This document shows, one piece after another, positions 9,022 to 17,642 of a stretch of 64,000 nucleotides of DNA; the first letter of the stretch is position 1; the number at the start of each line of letters is the position of its first letter. Position numbers and translations under genes: made by a program. This stretch comes from Acinetobacter pecorum (GTDB lineage Bacteria > Pseudomonadota > Gammaproteobacteria > Pseudomonadales > Moraxellaceae). Under the pieces are notes generated by a model. That model made no database searches. It saw nothing but the letters and a program-made list of their open reading frames with translations, and was not told where the DNA came from. Location of the stretch: contig NZ_JACSPT010000001.1 of the NCBI RefSeq assembly GCF_014837015.1, positions 156,621 through 220,620 of the forward strand, read 5' to 3'.

Positions 9022-9753
9022 ATGTCTCAAACCAAAACCTTAAAAACTAAAGAGCGTATCTTGCAGCTTAGTTTGCAGCTGTTTAATGAGCGTGGCGAAC
9101 GGTCCGTCACCACCAATCACATTGCGGCTGAACTCGGCATGAGCCCAGGTAACCTGTATTATCATTTCCGCAATAAAAATGAAATTATTAAAGAATTGAT
9201 GGAACAGTACCAGCAGCAAACGCTGGAGATGCTGGCCTTACCAGATGACCGTGCGCTGGACGCCAATGACAAGGTGCATTACTTTCAGGTACTGAGTAGT
9301 CAGCTATGGGCTTATCGTTTCCTGCATCGGGATGTGTATCATCTGGTAGAAAATAACGAAGATTTTCGCAAGTTGTATCCCCGCTTTGCCGGACAGGTGA
9401 TGCAGCAGGGCCAGAAAATCTATAAAGGCTTTGTCAATGCAGGCCTGATGGAAATGACCGATTCAGAAATTGAAGCCCTGATCATCAACCTGTGGATTGT
9501 ACTGACCAACTGGACCAACTTCCTGTATATGTCAGGCCATCTGACCGATTCCAATACGCTGGAAGAAAAATGGGTCTGGCAGGCACTGCGCCAGATGGTA
9601 TTCCTGGAAGGGGCCTATTTGCGTGGCGAAAGTCGTCAAACCTATGAAGGTTTATTGAATAGTCTGGGCTCTTCCGAACTTTTTGCCAGCCTGTCGGCTG
9701 CTAAAGACGCTGAATCTGAACAAACTATTCAGAATATCCAAGAAACGCGCTAG
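9022..9753 (+). CDS. TetR/AcrR-family transcriptional regulator
   Basis: A 243-residue one-component regulator. Residues 8-55 form the TetR DNA-binding domain: TKERILQLSLQLFNERG, then the helix-turn-helix ITHIAAELGMSPGNLYYHF-like stretch ending in the typical YYHFRNK. The C-terminal ligand domain is long, rich in Trp and Tyr (WIVLTNWTNFLY) and would suit a hydrophobic ligand. The ATG at 9022 is chosen because it starts the canonical N-terminus; an upstream in-frame start at 8971 would add 17 unlikely residues. Divergent from the aldehyde dehydrogenase gene, which is its most likely target. Ligand unknown, perhaps a fatty acyl compound or aldehyde. Confidence 0.88.
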   Translation: MSQTKTLKTKERILQLSLQLFNERGERSVTTNHIAAELGMSPGNLYYHFRNKNEIIKELMEQYQQQTLEMLALPDDRALDANDKVHYFQVLSSQLWAYRFLHRDVYHLVENNEDFRKLYPRFAGQVMQQGQKIYKGFVNAGLMEMTDSEIEALIINLWIVLTNWTNFLYMSGHLTDSNTLEEKWVWQALRQMVFLEGAYLRGESRQTYEGLLNSLGSSELFASLSAAKDAESEQTIQNIQETR

Positions 9754-9801
9754 AATACTCGGCTTATTTTTTAATTTAACTGATTAGTGACTTAAACCAA
9801 C

Positions 9802-10668
9802 ATGAATATGACGACTGCTAACACCGCACGTTTATTGATTACTTGTGAAGACAAGCCGGGCATCGTGCAGGCTGTTTCAAGCTTCTTGTATCATCAAGGT
9901 GCTAACATTACTGCGCTTGACCAATATGCGACAGCAGCGCAGGGCGGACGTTATTTCATGCGCGTTGAATTTGAATTAGATAATCTTCAAAGTCGCAAAG
10001 AAAGCATTATCCAGACTTTTGCAGCGAATGTAGCGGAACGCTATAGCATGCAATGGCGTCTGGCTCTGGTCAGTGATGTGAAGAAAGTCGGTATTCTGGT
10101 GTCCAAGGTTGATCATGCCTTGCTGGAACTGTTATGGCGTCATGCACGTGGTGGTTTACCTTGTGAAATTACCAAAGTGGTATCGAATCACGAGACCTTA
10201 CGCGAAGCAGTTGAAAACTTTGGTATTCCATTTGAAGTGGTGCCAGTAACCAAAGACAACAAGCGTGAGGCTTATGAAGAAATTGACCAGTTGATGCAGG
10301 GCAATGACCTGTTGGTACTGGCGCGTTATATGCAGATTCTGGATGAAGAGTTTGTCAGCAAGTGGGAAATGAAAGTGATCAATATCCACCATTCATTCCT
10401 GCCAGCTTTCGTGGGTGCCAATCCGTACAAGCAGGCTTATGACAAGGGTGTCAAACTGATTGGTGCAACTGCCCACTATGTGACAGCTGATCTGGATCAG
10501 GGACCAATCATCGAGCAGGATGTGGAGCGCGTGAACCATGACTTTACTGTTGAACAGTTACGTGAACTGGGTCAGGATGTAGAGCGTAATGTATTGGCCC
10601 GTGCGGTCAGATGGCATCTGGAAGACCGTATTATTGTCGATGGTAACAAGACTGTCGTGTTCCAATAA
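9802..10668 (+). CDS. purU: Formyltetrahydrofolate deformylase
   Basis: Hydrolyses 10-formyl-tetrahydrofolate to formate and tetrahydrofolate, balancing the one-carbon pool and supplying formate for PurT. The 288 residues show an N-terminal ACT domain (LLITCEDKPGIVQAVSSFLY at about 10-29) and a C-terminal formyltransferase-fold domain. Catalytic-region motifs are INIHHSFLPAFVGANPY near 195 and ATAHYVTADLDQGPII near 220, the latter carrying the conserved Asp. Two Met codons (9802, 9808) are possible starts; the difference is two residues. It is followed by a strong terminator, so it is monocistronic. Confidence 0.96.
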   Translation: MNMTTANTARLLITCEDKPGIVQAVSSFLYHQGANITALDQYATAAQGGRYFMRVEFELDNLQSRKESIIQTFAANVAERYSMQWRLALVSDVKKVGILVSKVDHALLELLWRHARGGLPCEITKVVSNHETLREAVENFGIPFEVVPVTKDNKREAYEEIDQLMQGNDLLVLARYMQILDEEFVSKWEMKVINIHHSFLPAFVGANPYKQAYDKGVKLIGATAHYVTADLDQGPIIEQDVERVNHDFTVEQLRELGQDVERNVLARAVRWHLEDRIIVDGNKTVVFQ

Positions 10669-10687
10669 GACTTGCATTGGATTTTAA

Positions 10688-10717
10688 AAAGGCATACTTT
10701 TAGTGTGCCTTTTTTTT
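10688..10717 (+). terminator. Terminator of purU
   Basis: AGGCATAC (10690-10697) pairs with GTGTGCCT (10703-10710) around TTTTA, followed by seven T. Confidence 0.9.
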
Positions 10718-10762
10718 GTTTTGATGCAAAAAAAATCAGTCAAAGCTAAGATTAGCAGTTGC

Positions 10763-10783
10763 AAATGAAAACACTTCTCATTT
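10763..10783 (+). promoter_or_regulatory. Candidate Fur box upstream of tonB
   Basis: AAATGA and TCATTT form perfect 6-bp arms. The inner TGAAAACACTTCTCA matches the 7-1-7 Fur consensus TGATAAT-N-ATTATCA at 10 of 14 positions. It lies 80 bp before the tonB start codon. Iron control of TonB-ExbBD is well established in gamma-proteobacteria. Confidence 0.6.
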
Positions 10784-10862
10784 ATTATTGGCATACTTTA
10801 ATTGTGCTAACCGATGAGCTTGATAGTTTGTTTCATGTCTTCTCCTCAAGGTAATAGATTTA

Positions 10863-11633
10863 ATGAGTCAAGTTGCTGCGCCCCAAATGCCTACACCGCC
10901 GAATCAGATGAAAAAGAAAGTCATCTCTATCGTTGCGGCTGTACTGGTTGGGCATGTGGGAGTGTTATATGCGATCAGCCAGATGAAAGCGCCTGAACTG
11001 ACACCCATTGATAAGCAGCCCTTAAAAGTGCGCTTTGTCAAACTTCAGGAAGTACCGAAACCTTTACCGCCAAAGCCAAAGGCCGAGCCACAAAAAGAGC
11101 CACCTAAGCCTAAAAAAGAAGTCAAAATTGTAGAAAAACCGCTGCCACCGCCACCCAAAAAAGTAGAAAAAATTGAACAGGTGAAAAAGGTGGAAGCGCC
11201 TAAAGTAGTTACAGCACCGCCAGTTGAAGCAAAACCGACTCCGGCTCCGGTAGTGCCGGCCGTGGTCACTGAAACTAAAGTAAAACCGGCACCCGCTCCA
11301 GTTGCACCACCTGCACCTGTGGCGCCGCCTGCACCTGCTGCACCGCCATCACCGAAAAGTGTATCGATTGGCGGAGGTGTCTCTTGGCAGCGTTCACCGA
11401 AAGTTTCATTATCTTCGAGTGAATTAAAATCAGCCTGTTCGCTGGTAGTGGACGTGGCAGCAAATGAACAGGGCAAAGTAGTCTCCGCGACTGCACGAAA
11501 CTCAGATTGTAGCCCGGCAGTAACGCGCAAAGTAGAAGCAGCGGTACGTCGTGCACAACTCACCAAATATGTTGAAAATGGTGTGGCTTATCCAACCCGT
11601 GTGGAACAGCCTTTCGATTTTCAGGTTAAATAA
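10863..11633 (+). CDS. tonB: Energy transducer TonB
   Basis: Periplasm-spanning protein that couples the inner-membrane proton gradient to outer-membrane TonB-dependent receptors. The 256 residues show a cytoplasmic N-terminus, one transmembrane helix at about 17-36 (VISIVAAVLVGHVGVLYAI), a long Pro/Lys/Glu-rich then Pro/Ala-rich periplasmic linker (about 60-165) with repeated PAPVAPPAP units, and a C-terminal domain from about 175. That domain has a Cys pair (ACSLVV and NSDCSP), the TonB_C-like RAQLTKY helix, and YPTRVEQPFDFQVK. First gene of tonB-exbB-exbD, with a Fur-type palindrome upstream. It probably serves the two receptors at 32-36.7 kb. Confidence 0.94.
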   Translation: MSQVAAPQMPTPPNQMKKKVISIVAAVLVGHVGVLYAISQMKAPELTPIDKQPLKVRFVKLQEVPKPLPPKPKAEPQKEPPKPKKEVKIVEKPLPPPPKKVEKIEQVKKVEAPKVVTAPPVEAKPTPAPVVPAVVTETKVKPAPAPVAPPAPVAPPAPAAPPSPKSVSIGGGVSWQRSPKVSLSSSELKSACSLVVDVAANEQGKVVSATARNSDCSPAVTRKVEAAVRRAQLTKYVENGVAYPTRVEQPFDFQVK

Positions 11634-11658
11634 CGGCTAACCCATTAGGAGTTCGAAT

Positions 11659-12282
11659 ATGAACTTTTCAGTTTATTGGCAACACGCTGATGCAGTCAGT
11701 AAAACGCTGTATTTCGTGTTATTGGCAATGTCGATTGCGACATGGACCATTTTTGTGCTGCGTTTGATGGGCACTCGCCAATTGAAACAGATTGCCTATG
11801 CTCAGTTATCTCAGGCATTGGAACAACTGAAAAACAAACTGGCTCCTTTGGGCTTTGAACAGCGTAAGGCAGTGGCAGAACAGGCGCTGTTACGCCAGAT
11901 TTCAGCAGAAAAAGCCAATGCCGAAAAAGGTGTATCGGTTCTGGGTACAATTGCCTCAATTTCACCGTTCGTTGGCTTATTCGGTACGGTATGGGGAATT
12001 TTCCATGCGCTGGTTGCGGTTGGTAAAAGTGGTCAGGCTGGCCTGGCACAAGTAGCAACCCCAGTCGGTGAAGCCTTGATTATGACCGGCTTGGGTCTAG
12101 CTGTCGCGATTCCTGCGGTACTGGCGTATAACATCTGTGTGCGTATGAATCGTGGCCTAGCACATGAACTGCAAGATCAGGCGCATGGTCTGTTAATTGA
12201 TACCATGCTGCAACAGGAATCTGCTGCAAAAAAATCTGATGCGCAGATCACGCAACAAAGTTTCGTGGGAGGTCAAGCTTAA
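11659..12282 (+). CDS. exbB: TonB-system proton channel subunit ExbB
   Basis: MotA/TolQ/ExbB-family inner-membrane protein of 207 residues that forms the pentameric proton channel around ExbD and stabilises TonB. Three hydrophobic segments are visible at about 15-35, 95-120 and 145-165. The family signature is in ISPFVGLFGTVWGIFHAL and in VGEALIMTGLGLAVAIPAVLAYN. It starts 25 bp after tonB with AGGAG at 11648-11652, and its stop overlaps the exbD start (TAATG), so translation of the two is likely coupled. Confidence 0.95.
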   Translation: MNFSVYWQHADAVSKTLYFVLLAMSIATWTIFVLRLMGTRQLKQIAYAQLSQALEQLKNKLAPLGFEQRKAVAEQALLRQISAEKANAEKGVSVLGTIASISPFVGLFGTVWGIFHALVAVGKSGQAGLAQVATPVGEALIMTGLGLAVAIPAVLAYNICVRMNRGLAHELQDQAHGLLIDTMLQQESAAKKSDAQITQQSFVGGQA

Positions 12283-12686
12283 TGGCTTTTCAACTGGGTG
12301 AAGACAACGATGTAGGCATGAATGAGATGAACCTCATTCCACTCATCGACATTATGTTGGTATTGATGATCATCTTCCTGGTGACAGCGACCGTTGCGAA
12401 CCCGTCAATTCCATTAACCTTGCCACAAACCACTGCGGAAATTATCGATCTGCCGCCTGAAAATGTCACCATTAGTATCAATGCAGAAGGTGACATTGCC
12501 TGGAATGGCGATGTACTGACGTTAGAGCAGCTTGAAACCCGCTTCAATGAAGCCGGACAGTCTGAACGTCAGCCGACGATTGTGCTGAAAGCAGATAAAG
12601 AATCACGTTATGATACGGTGGCGCAAGTCATGTCGCGCGCGAGTGGAGCCGGACTCAGCGATATTGCTTTTGCAACTGATAACTAA
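12282..12686 (+). CDS. exbD: TonB-system subunit ExbD
   Basis: A 134-residue biopolymer transport protein with a short cytoplasmic N-terminus, one transmembrane helix at about 19-40 (IPLIDIMLVLMIIFLVTAT) carrying the essential proton-carrying Asp (in PLIDIML), and a periplasmic C-terminal domain. It overlaps exbB by one base and ends the tonB-exbB-exbD operon, which closes at a strong terminator. Length and motif are typical of ExbD. Confidence 0.95.
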   Translation: MAFQLGEDNDVGMNEMNLIPLIDIMLVLMIIFLVTATVANPSIPLTLPQTTAEIIDLPPENVTISINAEGDIAWNGDVLTLEQLETRFNEAGQSERQPTIVLKADKESRYDTVAQVMSRASGAGLSDIAFATDN

Positions 12687-12698
12687 GATTTAGTGAGT

Positions 12699-12730
12699 AA
12701 AAAAAGCGACTAATGGCAGTCGCTTTTTTT
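12699..12730. terminator. Terminator of the tonB-exbB-exbD operon
   Basis: AGCGACT (12705-12711) pairs with AGTCGCT (12718-12724), flanked by A7 and T7. It can act for both convergent genes, exbD and msrA. Confidence 0.9.
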
Positions 12731-12750
12731 ATGCCTATTTTTCATGAAAC

Positions 12751-13275
12751 TTAATGAGTTTTTAACAAAGTTGTAAACTTGCTGCGTAATTTGTTCAATT
12801 TTGGCGGAATGGCAAAATTGCAATAGCCTTGAGTGGGATTCTTGGCAAAGAAGTTCTGATGATATTCTTCTGCAGGGTAAAAAGTCGGGGCAGGGCTGAG
12901 TTCAGTCACGATATTGATGCCATCGGCTTTCAGGGCATCAATCGCCTGCTGTGCCTGTTGTTGTTGCTCATCATTCAGATAAAAAATCACAGAACGATAT
13001 TGGGTGCCAACGTCATTGCCCTGACGGTTCAAGGTTGTTGGATCATGGGTTGCAAAAAATACATCAAGTAACTGTGTATAACTGATCTGGTTTTCATCGA
13101 AATCGATCAGAATCACTTCAGCATGTCCGGTTTCACCCTCGCACACGTCATCATAATTGGGATTAGTTGTATGACCACCTGCATAGCCACTTAGAACCCG
13201 CTGAACTCCCTGGATTTGTAAAAATACCGCCTCGGTACACCAAAAGCATCCACCACCGAAAAGTGCTTGTTGCAT
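12751..13275 (-). CDS. msrA: Peptide-methionine (S)-S-oxide reductase
   Basis: Repairs oxidised methionine (S-sulfoxide) in proteins using thioredoxin. The 174-residue protein carries the catalytic motif [12 protein letters not shown] at residues 7-18, followed by the MsrA core: [15 protein letters not shown]-like [11 protein letters not shown], and [18 protein letters not shown] at 13275 is chosen over an upstream TTG (13293) because GAGGAA lies just upstream of it. No MsrB domain is fused. It is preceded by a terminator, so it is probably transcribed alone. Confidence 0.96.
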   Translation of the reverse strand: MQQALFGGGCFWCTEAVFLQIQGVQRVLSGYAGGHTTNPNYDDVCEGETGHAEVILIDFDENQISYTQLLDVFFATHDPTTLNRQGNDVGTQYRSVIFYLNDEQQQQAQQAIDALKADGINIVTELSPAPTFYPAEEYHQNFFAKNPTQGYCNFAIPPKLNKLRSKFTTLLKTH

Positions 13276-13340
13276 GGTTGATTCCTCATTCAATTGAAAT
13301 AGGCTGATGGTTTAATTCTAGCCCACCAGTATGAAAGATA

Positions 13341-13366
13341 AAAAAGCCTGTAAATGCAGGCTTTTT
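13341..13366. terminator. Terminator between the META lipoprotein gene and msrA
   Basis: AAAAAGCCTG (13341-13350) and CAGGCTTTTT (13357-13366) form a perfect 10-bp stem around TAAATG. Confidence 0.88.
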
Positions 13367-13378
13367 GTAGGAGGCTTA

Positions 13379-13840
13379 TTAGCGTGGCTGAACCGCACTT
13401 TCCAGCTGGATTAACAAGTTGCCATGTCGATCCAACAGTTTCAATGTTTTTCCATATACTTGATAATGCGTCACTTTGCTTAAAGCTTCATTAAATTTTT
13501 GATCTAGCTGACCATTATTCATACAGGCCATGCGTGTAGTGGCCATTTGACTCAGATTCAAGGTGTCTTTACCCGCTGTATAGCTGCCCATGATCCGGTT
13601 ACAGCCATCAGAACCTGAAACACGCTGGGTGCTGGCATCAAATTGCAGGCTTGGAATATTGCTTGCTGCTGGTACTGTCTTGATTTCAGTATTGCCAATC
13701 TGGGTAGCGATCCAAGTGCGATTTTGCAAAAGTTGTAAATGATTCGCGGTTTGTGTGGTGGCGGTAGATGGGACAGTTTCACAACCCATGACCGTTAAAA
13801 CCGAACCTAAAATGGCGATGGCAGTTAATTTTTTTAGCAT
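13379..13840 (-). CDS. META-domain lipoprotein
   Basis: A 153-residue predicted outer-membrane lipoprotein. Residues 1-19 form a signal peptide (MLKKLTAIAILGSVLTV) ending in lipobox VMGC. The rest is a META/HslJ-like domain with the typical RTWIATQIG start, PSLQFD, the SGSDGCNRIMGSY motif and MACMN. HslJ-type proteins are associated with resistance to novobiocin and general envelope stress in E. coli; that role is only inferred here. ATG at 13840 is preferred over an in-frame start six codons upstream because it begins the signal peptide. Confidence 0.87.
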   Translation of the reverse strand: MLKKLTAIAILGSVLTVMGCETVPSTATTQTANHLQLLQNRTWIATQIGNTEIKTVPAASNIPSLQFDASTQRVSGSDGCNRIMGSYTAGKDTLNLSQMATTRMACMNNGQLDQKFNEALSKVTHYQVYGKTLKLLDRHGNLLIQLESAVQPR

Positions 13841-13943
13841 GAGAGATACCCTGATCATAGATTAGCCATTTGTATCTAAACAAAAAAATGATCAAGGTTC
13901 CAGTTGATTTTGTATCTTTATTGAAGTGGGTATTACTATAGAG

Positions 13944-14990
13944 TTATCGCATGTCTGGTTTTGGCAGGCCCTGCCGGATCAGATGTGAATAGTCCTGACT
14001 GGACAGCTCGGCGGTCTGTTTCACCCGTGGATTAACGTGTGCCCGCTGATACCAGGTATGCATATCCCAGGACTGATCCAGTACTTTCAGATCATAAAGA
14101 TAGTTCGGTAAATAGCCGGAGGCAAGTAACCGATAATCTGAGGGCAATTGTTGTTGAGAAACTGCCTGCACCATATCAAAGACCAGCGTAGTACAGTTAC
14201 TGGTCAGGGTGTTGTACCATTTCGGCTGTTTGGCCAGTTCATCGACCTGATGGAGATATTCCACAAATAATGCTTTGGCTTGAGCTTGTGGCATCTTTAC
14301 TGGAAAGAAATAGACCTGTTCGCCGCGGACATTGCTGCGAGTATATATAATATCCTTTTCGTCCGATGCCACCAGACTCAGTTCATATTTTCGGAAAAAG
14401 CCACCTATCGCTGAAAAATTCTCATTCTTCTCCTTGCGGATTTCAATTGAAAAGGTGAGTGGTTTTTGATTGGCAAAATCGAAGCTGACCAGAGTATGAG
14501 CAATTTTTGGTCCCATCCAGTAAGACGTGATGATATTCACTCCGGTAATCTGGTTCAGATCAAAACTGCGGCTTTCCCAGCGCGCAGTATAGCGGCCATC
14601 CGGTTGCCAAGCGAAATTACGGATATTGTGCAGGGTGACCAGATTGCTTCGCTGTTCATAGGAGAGCAGCCTGGAAACTTCAGGGTTCCAGTCACGATCC
14701 TGACGTGGCTCCATGCTGAAGTAAGCCAACAAGCTGAACAGAAAGGCCAGCAGATAGAGTACGGTATCCACCTGGCGGGAAATCAGATGCCGAGTAAAAT
14801 AAATTCCGAGAACAACCAGTGCAAATGCGAGCCAAAGACCTATCAGAATTATGCTGCCAATTTTACCCAAAGGCTGTTGTACCCAGAGCATCAGGCTTAA
14901 CCACAAGCTTGAACACAGGACAAATAAACTAAACAGACTGCCGAGTAACCACAGGCTCCAATGCTTTTCCGGTTTTTTGCGTCCTTGCAT
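13944..14990 (-). CDS. DUF4105-family membrane protein
   Basis: A 348-residue inner-membrane protein. Three hydrophobic helices occupy about residues 13-35, 44-64 and 76-92. A large C-terminal domain follows, with the DUF4105 hallmarks: WGPK-like YWMGPKIAHTLVSFDF, GEQVYFFPV and the Asn-Cys-Thr-Thr motif TSNCTTLVFD, which resembles a cysteine-peptidase-like active site. Biochemical function is not established for the family. The gene lies downstream of thyA and folA on the same strand, 26 bp after the folA stop, so it may be read through with them, though a functional link is not obvious. An upstream TTG start (14996) is an alternative. Confidence 0.8.
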   Translation of the reverse strand: MQGRKKPEKHWSLWLLGSLFSLFVLCSSLWLSLMLWVQQPLGKIGSIILIGLWLAFALVVLGIYFTRHLISRQVDTVLYLLAFLFSLLAYFSMEPRQDRDWNPEVSRLLSYEQRSNLVTLHNIRNFAWQPDGRYTARWESRSFDLNQITGVNIITSYWMGPKIAHTLVSFDFANQKPLTFSIEIRKEKNENFSAIGGFFRKYELSLVASDEKDIIYTRSNVRGEQVYFFPVKMPQAQAKALFVEYLHQVDELAKQPKWYNTLTSNCTTLVFDMVQAVSQQQLPSDYRLLASGYLPNYLYDLKVLDQSWDMHTWYQRAHVNPRVKQTAELSSQDYSHLIRQGLPKPDMR

Positions 14991-15016
14991 GCTCAATCTT
15001 TTATAGAAAATAGGCT

Positions 15017-15529
15017 TTATTTTCTGTATGTTGCGAACTCAAATGCAATACCGGATTTGTCATCAATATGTTGTTCTGATGCAACTTTTTCAAACTCGGC
15101 CGGAATCTCCGGGTAATAGGCATGACCTTTTACATCCAGTTCGACATGGGTGAGTTCCAGACGATCAGCGATATCCAGGGTCTGTTTAAATATTTCGCCG
15201 CCGCCAATAATATAAATGGACTTCGGATTTTCCGAGGCTTTTACATCTGCTACAGCCTGGTTCAAGGCATCCTCAATCGTATGCGCAACTTTAGTGCCTT
15301 CAAAAGACCAGTCGGCATCCCGGGTAATCACCCAGTTCACACGTTTGGGCAGGGCACGGCCCATAGATTCAAGCGTTTTGCGACCCATCACAATCACGCC
15401 GCCCTGAGTGATTTCCTTAAAATGTTTAAGATCTGCTGAGATGTGCCAAGGCAGGTCATTGTCCTTACCAATACAGCGCTGCTGATCCATTGCCACGACG
15501 TGTACAACTTCTAAATCTTGAAATGACAT
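15017..15529 (-). CDS. folA: Dihydrofolate reductase
   Basis: NADPH-dependent reduction of dihydrofolate to tetrahydrofolate, the target of trimethoprim. The 170-residue protein has the classic N-terminal motif VVAMDQQRCIGKDNDLPWHISADLKHF, with the catalytic acidic residue in DLPWH, plus GGVIVMGRKTLESMG and IYIIGGGEIFKQ. ATG at 15529 is chosen: AAGGA lies 10 bases upstream, and the 43 extra codons of the longer ORF have no family counterpart. It is paired with thyA upstream, the thymidylate-cycle arrangement. Confidence 0.96.
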   Translation of the reverse strand: MSFQDLEVVHVVAMDQQRCIGKDNDLPWHISADLKHFKEITQGGVIVMGRKTLESMGRALPKRVNWVITRDADWSFEGTKVAHTIEDALNQAVADVKASENPKSIYIIGGGEIFKQTLDIADRLELTHVELDVKGHAYYPEIPAEFEKVASEQHIDDKSGIAFEFATYRK

Positions 15530-15654
15530 GTATTGAATCCTTCTCATCAAACCCAAAGTTCTTCGTGTAATGTACGAGGGAAAGGTTAAAAATCTATATT
15601 GACTGCCTTTATGCTTTAGGCTCGGGAATATATTTTGAAAGGGAGAGGCGTCAC

Positions 15655-15712
15655 GCATGGTAAAAGGCCTTTCCCTAGCCCTCTCCTAGGAGGAGAGGGA
15701 ACTTTATAATAA
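15655..15712. repeat. Dispersed CTCTCC/GGAGAG palindromic repeat (copy 1, short)
   Basis: Between thyA and folA, CCCTCTCCTAGGAGGAGAGGG (15680-15700) forms an inverted repeat of the same type as the longer elements at 25728-25895 and 63640-63800. It resembles the intergenic REP-like sequences often seen in Acinetobacter. Confidence 0.55.
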
Positions 15713-15718
15713 AGAACA

Positions 15719-16561
15719 TTAAACAGCGACAGGTGCTTTTATACCTGGATGTGATTCATAACCGACAATTTCAATATCTTCAAATTTAAAATCGAACAGG
15801 TCTTTGACTTCAGGGTTCAATTTTAACTGGCATAGGCCAAGTGGCTCACGACTCAATTGTAATTGTGCTTGTTCAAAGTGGTTGGCATATAAATGGGTAT
15901 CGCCACCGGTCCAGACAAAATCACCGACGTCCAGATCACAGACCTGCGCAATCATATGTGTCAGCAGGGCATAGCTGGCAATGTTAAATGGGACGCCCAA
16001 AAACACATCGGCACTACGCTGGTACAGCTGGCAAGAGAGTTTGCCATTATGCACAAAAAACTGGAACAGGGTATGACAGGGTGGTAATGCCACTTGCCCC
16101 GCTTCATTCGGATTCCAGCCAGAGACAATCAGACGACGTGAATTTGGATTGGTCTTGATTTCATTGATCAGCCATTGGATCTGGTCAAAACCGTCCTGTT
16201 TATAGCTGCCATCTGGATTTTTGGTTGCGCCAAAGTTACGCCACTGATGACCATATACCGGACCAAGTTCGCCTTCAGGACGGCCAAAACGTGCTGTCTG
16301 TTCCGCAGTTGCCCATTCATCCCAGATCGTGACTTTGTTGTCCTGAAGATACTTTACATTGGTATCACCTTTCAGGAACCACAACAGTTCAATCACGATA
16401 GAACGGAAATGAACTTTTTTGGTGGTGAGTAGGGGAAATCCCTTAGAAAGATCAAAGCGCATCTGATGACCAAATACCGAGCGTGTACCTGTTCCGGTAC
16501 GGTCGCCTTTATCGCCGCCGTGGTCGAGGATATGTTGTAGAAGGTCAAGATATTGGCGCAT
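15719..16561 (-). CDS. thyA: Thymidylate synthase
   Basis: Makes dTMP from dUMP with methylene-tetrahydrofolate, yielding dihydrofolate for FolA. The 280 residues show [34 protein letters not shown], the active-site segment [13 protein letters not shown] (Cys near residue 162) and the folate/nucleotide loop [20 protein letters not shown]. The length is about 16 residues over the E. coli enzyme because of an insertion near residues 95-115. First gene of a thyA-folA-DUF4105 run on the minus strand. Confidence 0.97.
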   Translation of the reverse strand: MRQYLDLLQHILDHGGDKGDRTGTGTRSVFGHQMRFDLSKGFPLLTTKKVHFRSIVIELLWFLKGDTNVKYLQDNKVTIWDEWATAEQTARFGRPEGELGPVYGHQWRNFGATKNPDGSYKQDGFDQIQWLINEIKTNPNSRRLIVSGWNPNEAGQVALPPCHTLFQFFVHNGKLSCQLYQRSADVFLGVPFNIASYALLTHMIAQVCDLDVGDFVWTGGDTHLYANHFEQAQLQLSREPLGLCQLKLNPEVKDLFDFKFEDIEIVGYESHPGIKAPVAV

Positions 16562-16692
16562 AGGTCTCTCTTAAAATTTGTTGAAAATTGCTTTTCTTTG
16601 AACTGAGCAACTCAAAATTGCGTTCATCATAACATTTTTTTTAGTACTTCCGCATAGCGATAAAACTGATTCAACCAGAGAGCAATCGCAAT

Positions 16693-16720
16693 AAAAAAGG
16701 CATCTTTGAGAGATGCCTTT
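16693..16720 (-). terminator. Terminator of the lipocalin gene
   Basis: GGCATCT (16699-16705) pairs with AGATGCC (16711-16717), with a T6 run on the minus strand. Confidence 0.83.
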
Positions 16721-16741
16721 GAATGGTTCAATTTATTTTGT

Positions 16742-17233
16742 TTAAGCGGTGGGTTGGCCCGTATGAACGGTATGAATCAGATCAGACAGGTCATAACCCA
16801 GTGATTTTGCATAGGCCAGATATTGCTGTTTGGTGGCTTCATCCAGCGTTGGTTTACGATGCAGTAGCCACAGATATTTCATATGCGGCTCCCCGACCAG
16901 AGCAGTTTCATACTGTTCATCCAGTTTGAGCACCCAGTAATCTCCTTTGGTAAAAGGCACCCAGCGCAAACCCTCAGGCAAGAAGCTGACTTCCAGCTTG
17001 CCATGCTCTGCATCAACAATGCTGGCCTCTCCAATTGCTTCATCCAGCTTTCCACCGCCATCCAGACAACGGTTCTTGACCCGAACAGTACCATCTTCAT
17101 TCAGGCTATAAACTGCAGAAATATCAGTGCTGTCTTCAGGTTGGTGCTTCATCGGCAAACGCGCGATTTCATACCAGGTTCCTAAATAATGTTCCAGATC
17201 AAAATTAGAAACAGTAGCTAAATCCTGATTCAT
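16742..17233 (-). CDS. Blc-like bacterial lipocalin
   Basis: A 163-residue lipocalin-fold protein. The N-terminal signature YLGTWYEIARLP (about residues 15-26, the G-x-W motif) and later KGDYWVLKLDEQYETALVGEP and LWLLHRKP match the bacterial Blc/apolipoprotein D-like group, which binds fatty acids or lysophospholipids. Unlike E. coli Blc it has no signal peptide or lipobox; the chain starts directly at MNQDLATVSNFD, so a cytoplasmic location is more likely. Monocistronic, with its own terminator. Confidence 0.86.
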   Translation of the reverse strand: MNQDLATVSNFDLEHYLGTWYEIARLPMKHQPEDSTDISAVYSLNEDGTVRVKNRCLDGGGKLDEAIGEASIVDAEHGKLEVSFLPEGLRWVPFTKGDYWVLKLDEQYETALVGEPHMKYLWLLHRKPTLDEATKQQYLAYAKSLGYDLSDLIHTVHTGQPTA

Positions 17234-17642
17234 TTTTTTCTTCTCCGTTCACTTCAATTATTTGTACTGAATCAGTCTAATACATCAGCTTAGGCTTAAA
17301 GCGATGTAATCCTGTAGAAAATTGTTATCCTTTTTTTCGATAAGTAAAATTGGCAATAATGCTGCCTATAAATAGTTAAGAGAATAAATATAGAAGGAAA
17401 TCTGAGATTGTAATAATTTACTTTGACGGGATTAATATTAAAAAAAACTAAATTGAATCTTATTTTTTATAAAAAATTTCCTAAAAATAATACGAAAAAA
17501 AATAATAGTTTAGTTTCATTAAACGAACAATAGAAAAATTTTATTACATATTGAATGTGAAAAATAACATTTAACCGGCTAGTATTCTCCGTTCGTTAAC
17601 AAATGAAAGCCGATATTTCCGGCGTGGAGTAAAAGGTAAAGC
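17234..17642. other. AT-rich intergenic region
   Basis: About 410 bp without a gene between a divergent pair. The 17390-17560 part is extremely AT-rich with long A and T runs, unlike neighbouring spacers. This is the composition expected of an H-NS-silenced or recently acquired promoter region for the amidase gene downstream. A short GCCG/CGGC hairpin lies at 17609-17624. No small ORF with a ribosome site was seen. Confidence 0.5.

Noticed and set aside
11045-11566. 173-codon minus-strand frame opposite tonB, Gly/Ala/Thr-rich
   Set aside because: Its repeats are the antisense of the Pro/Ala/Lys-rich TonB linker; the TonB reading is strongly supported.
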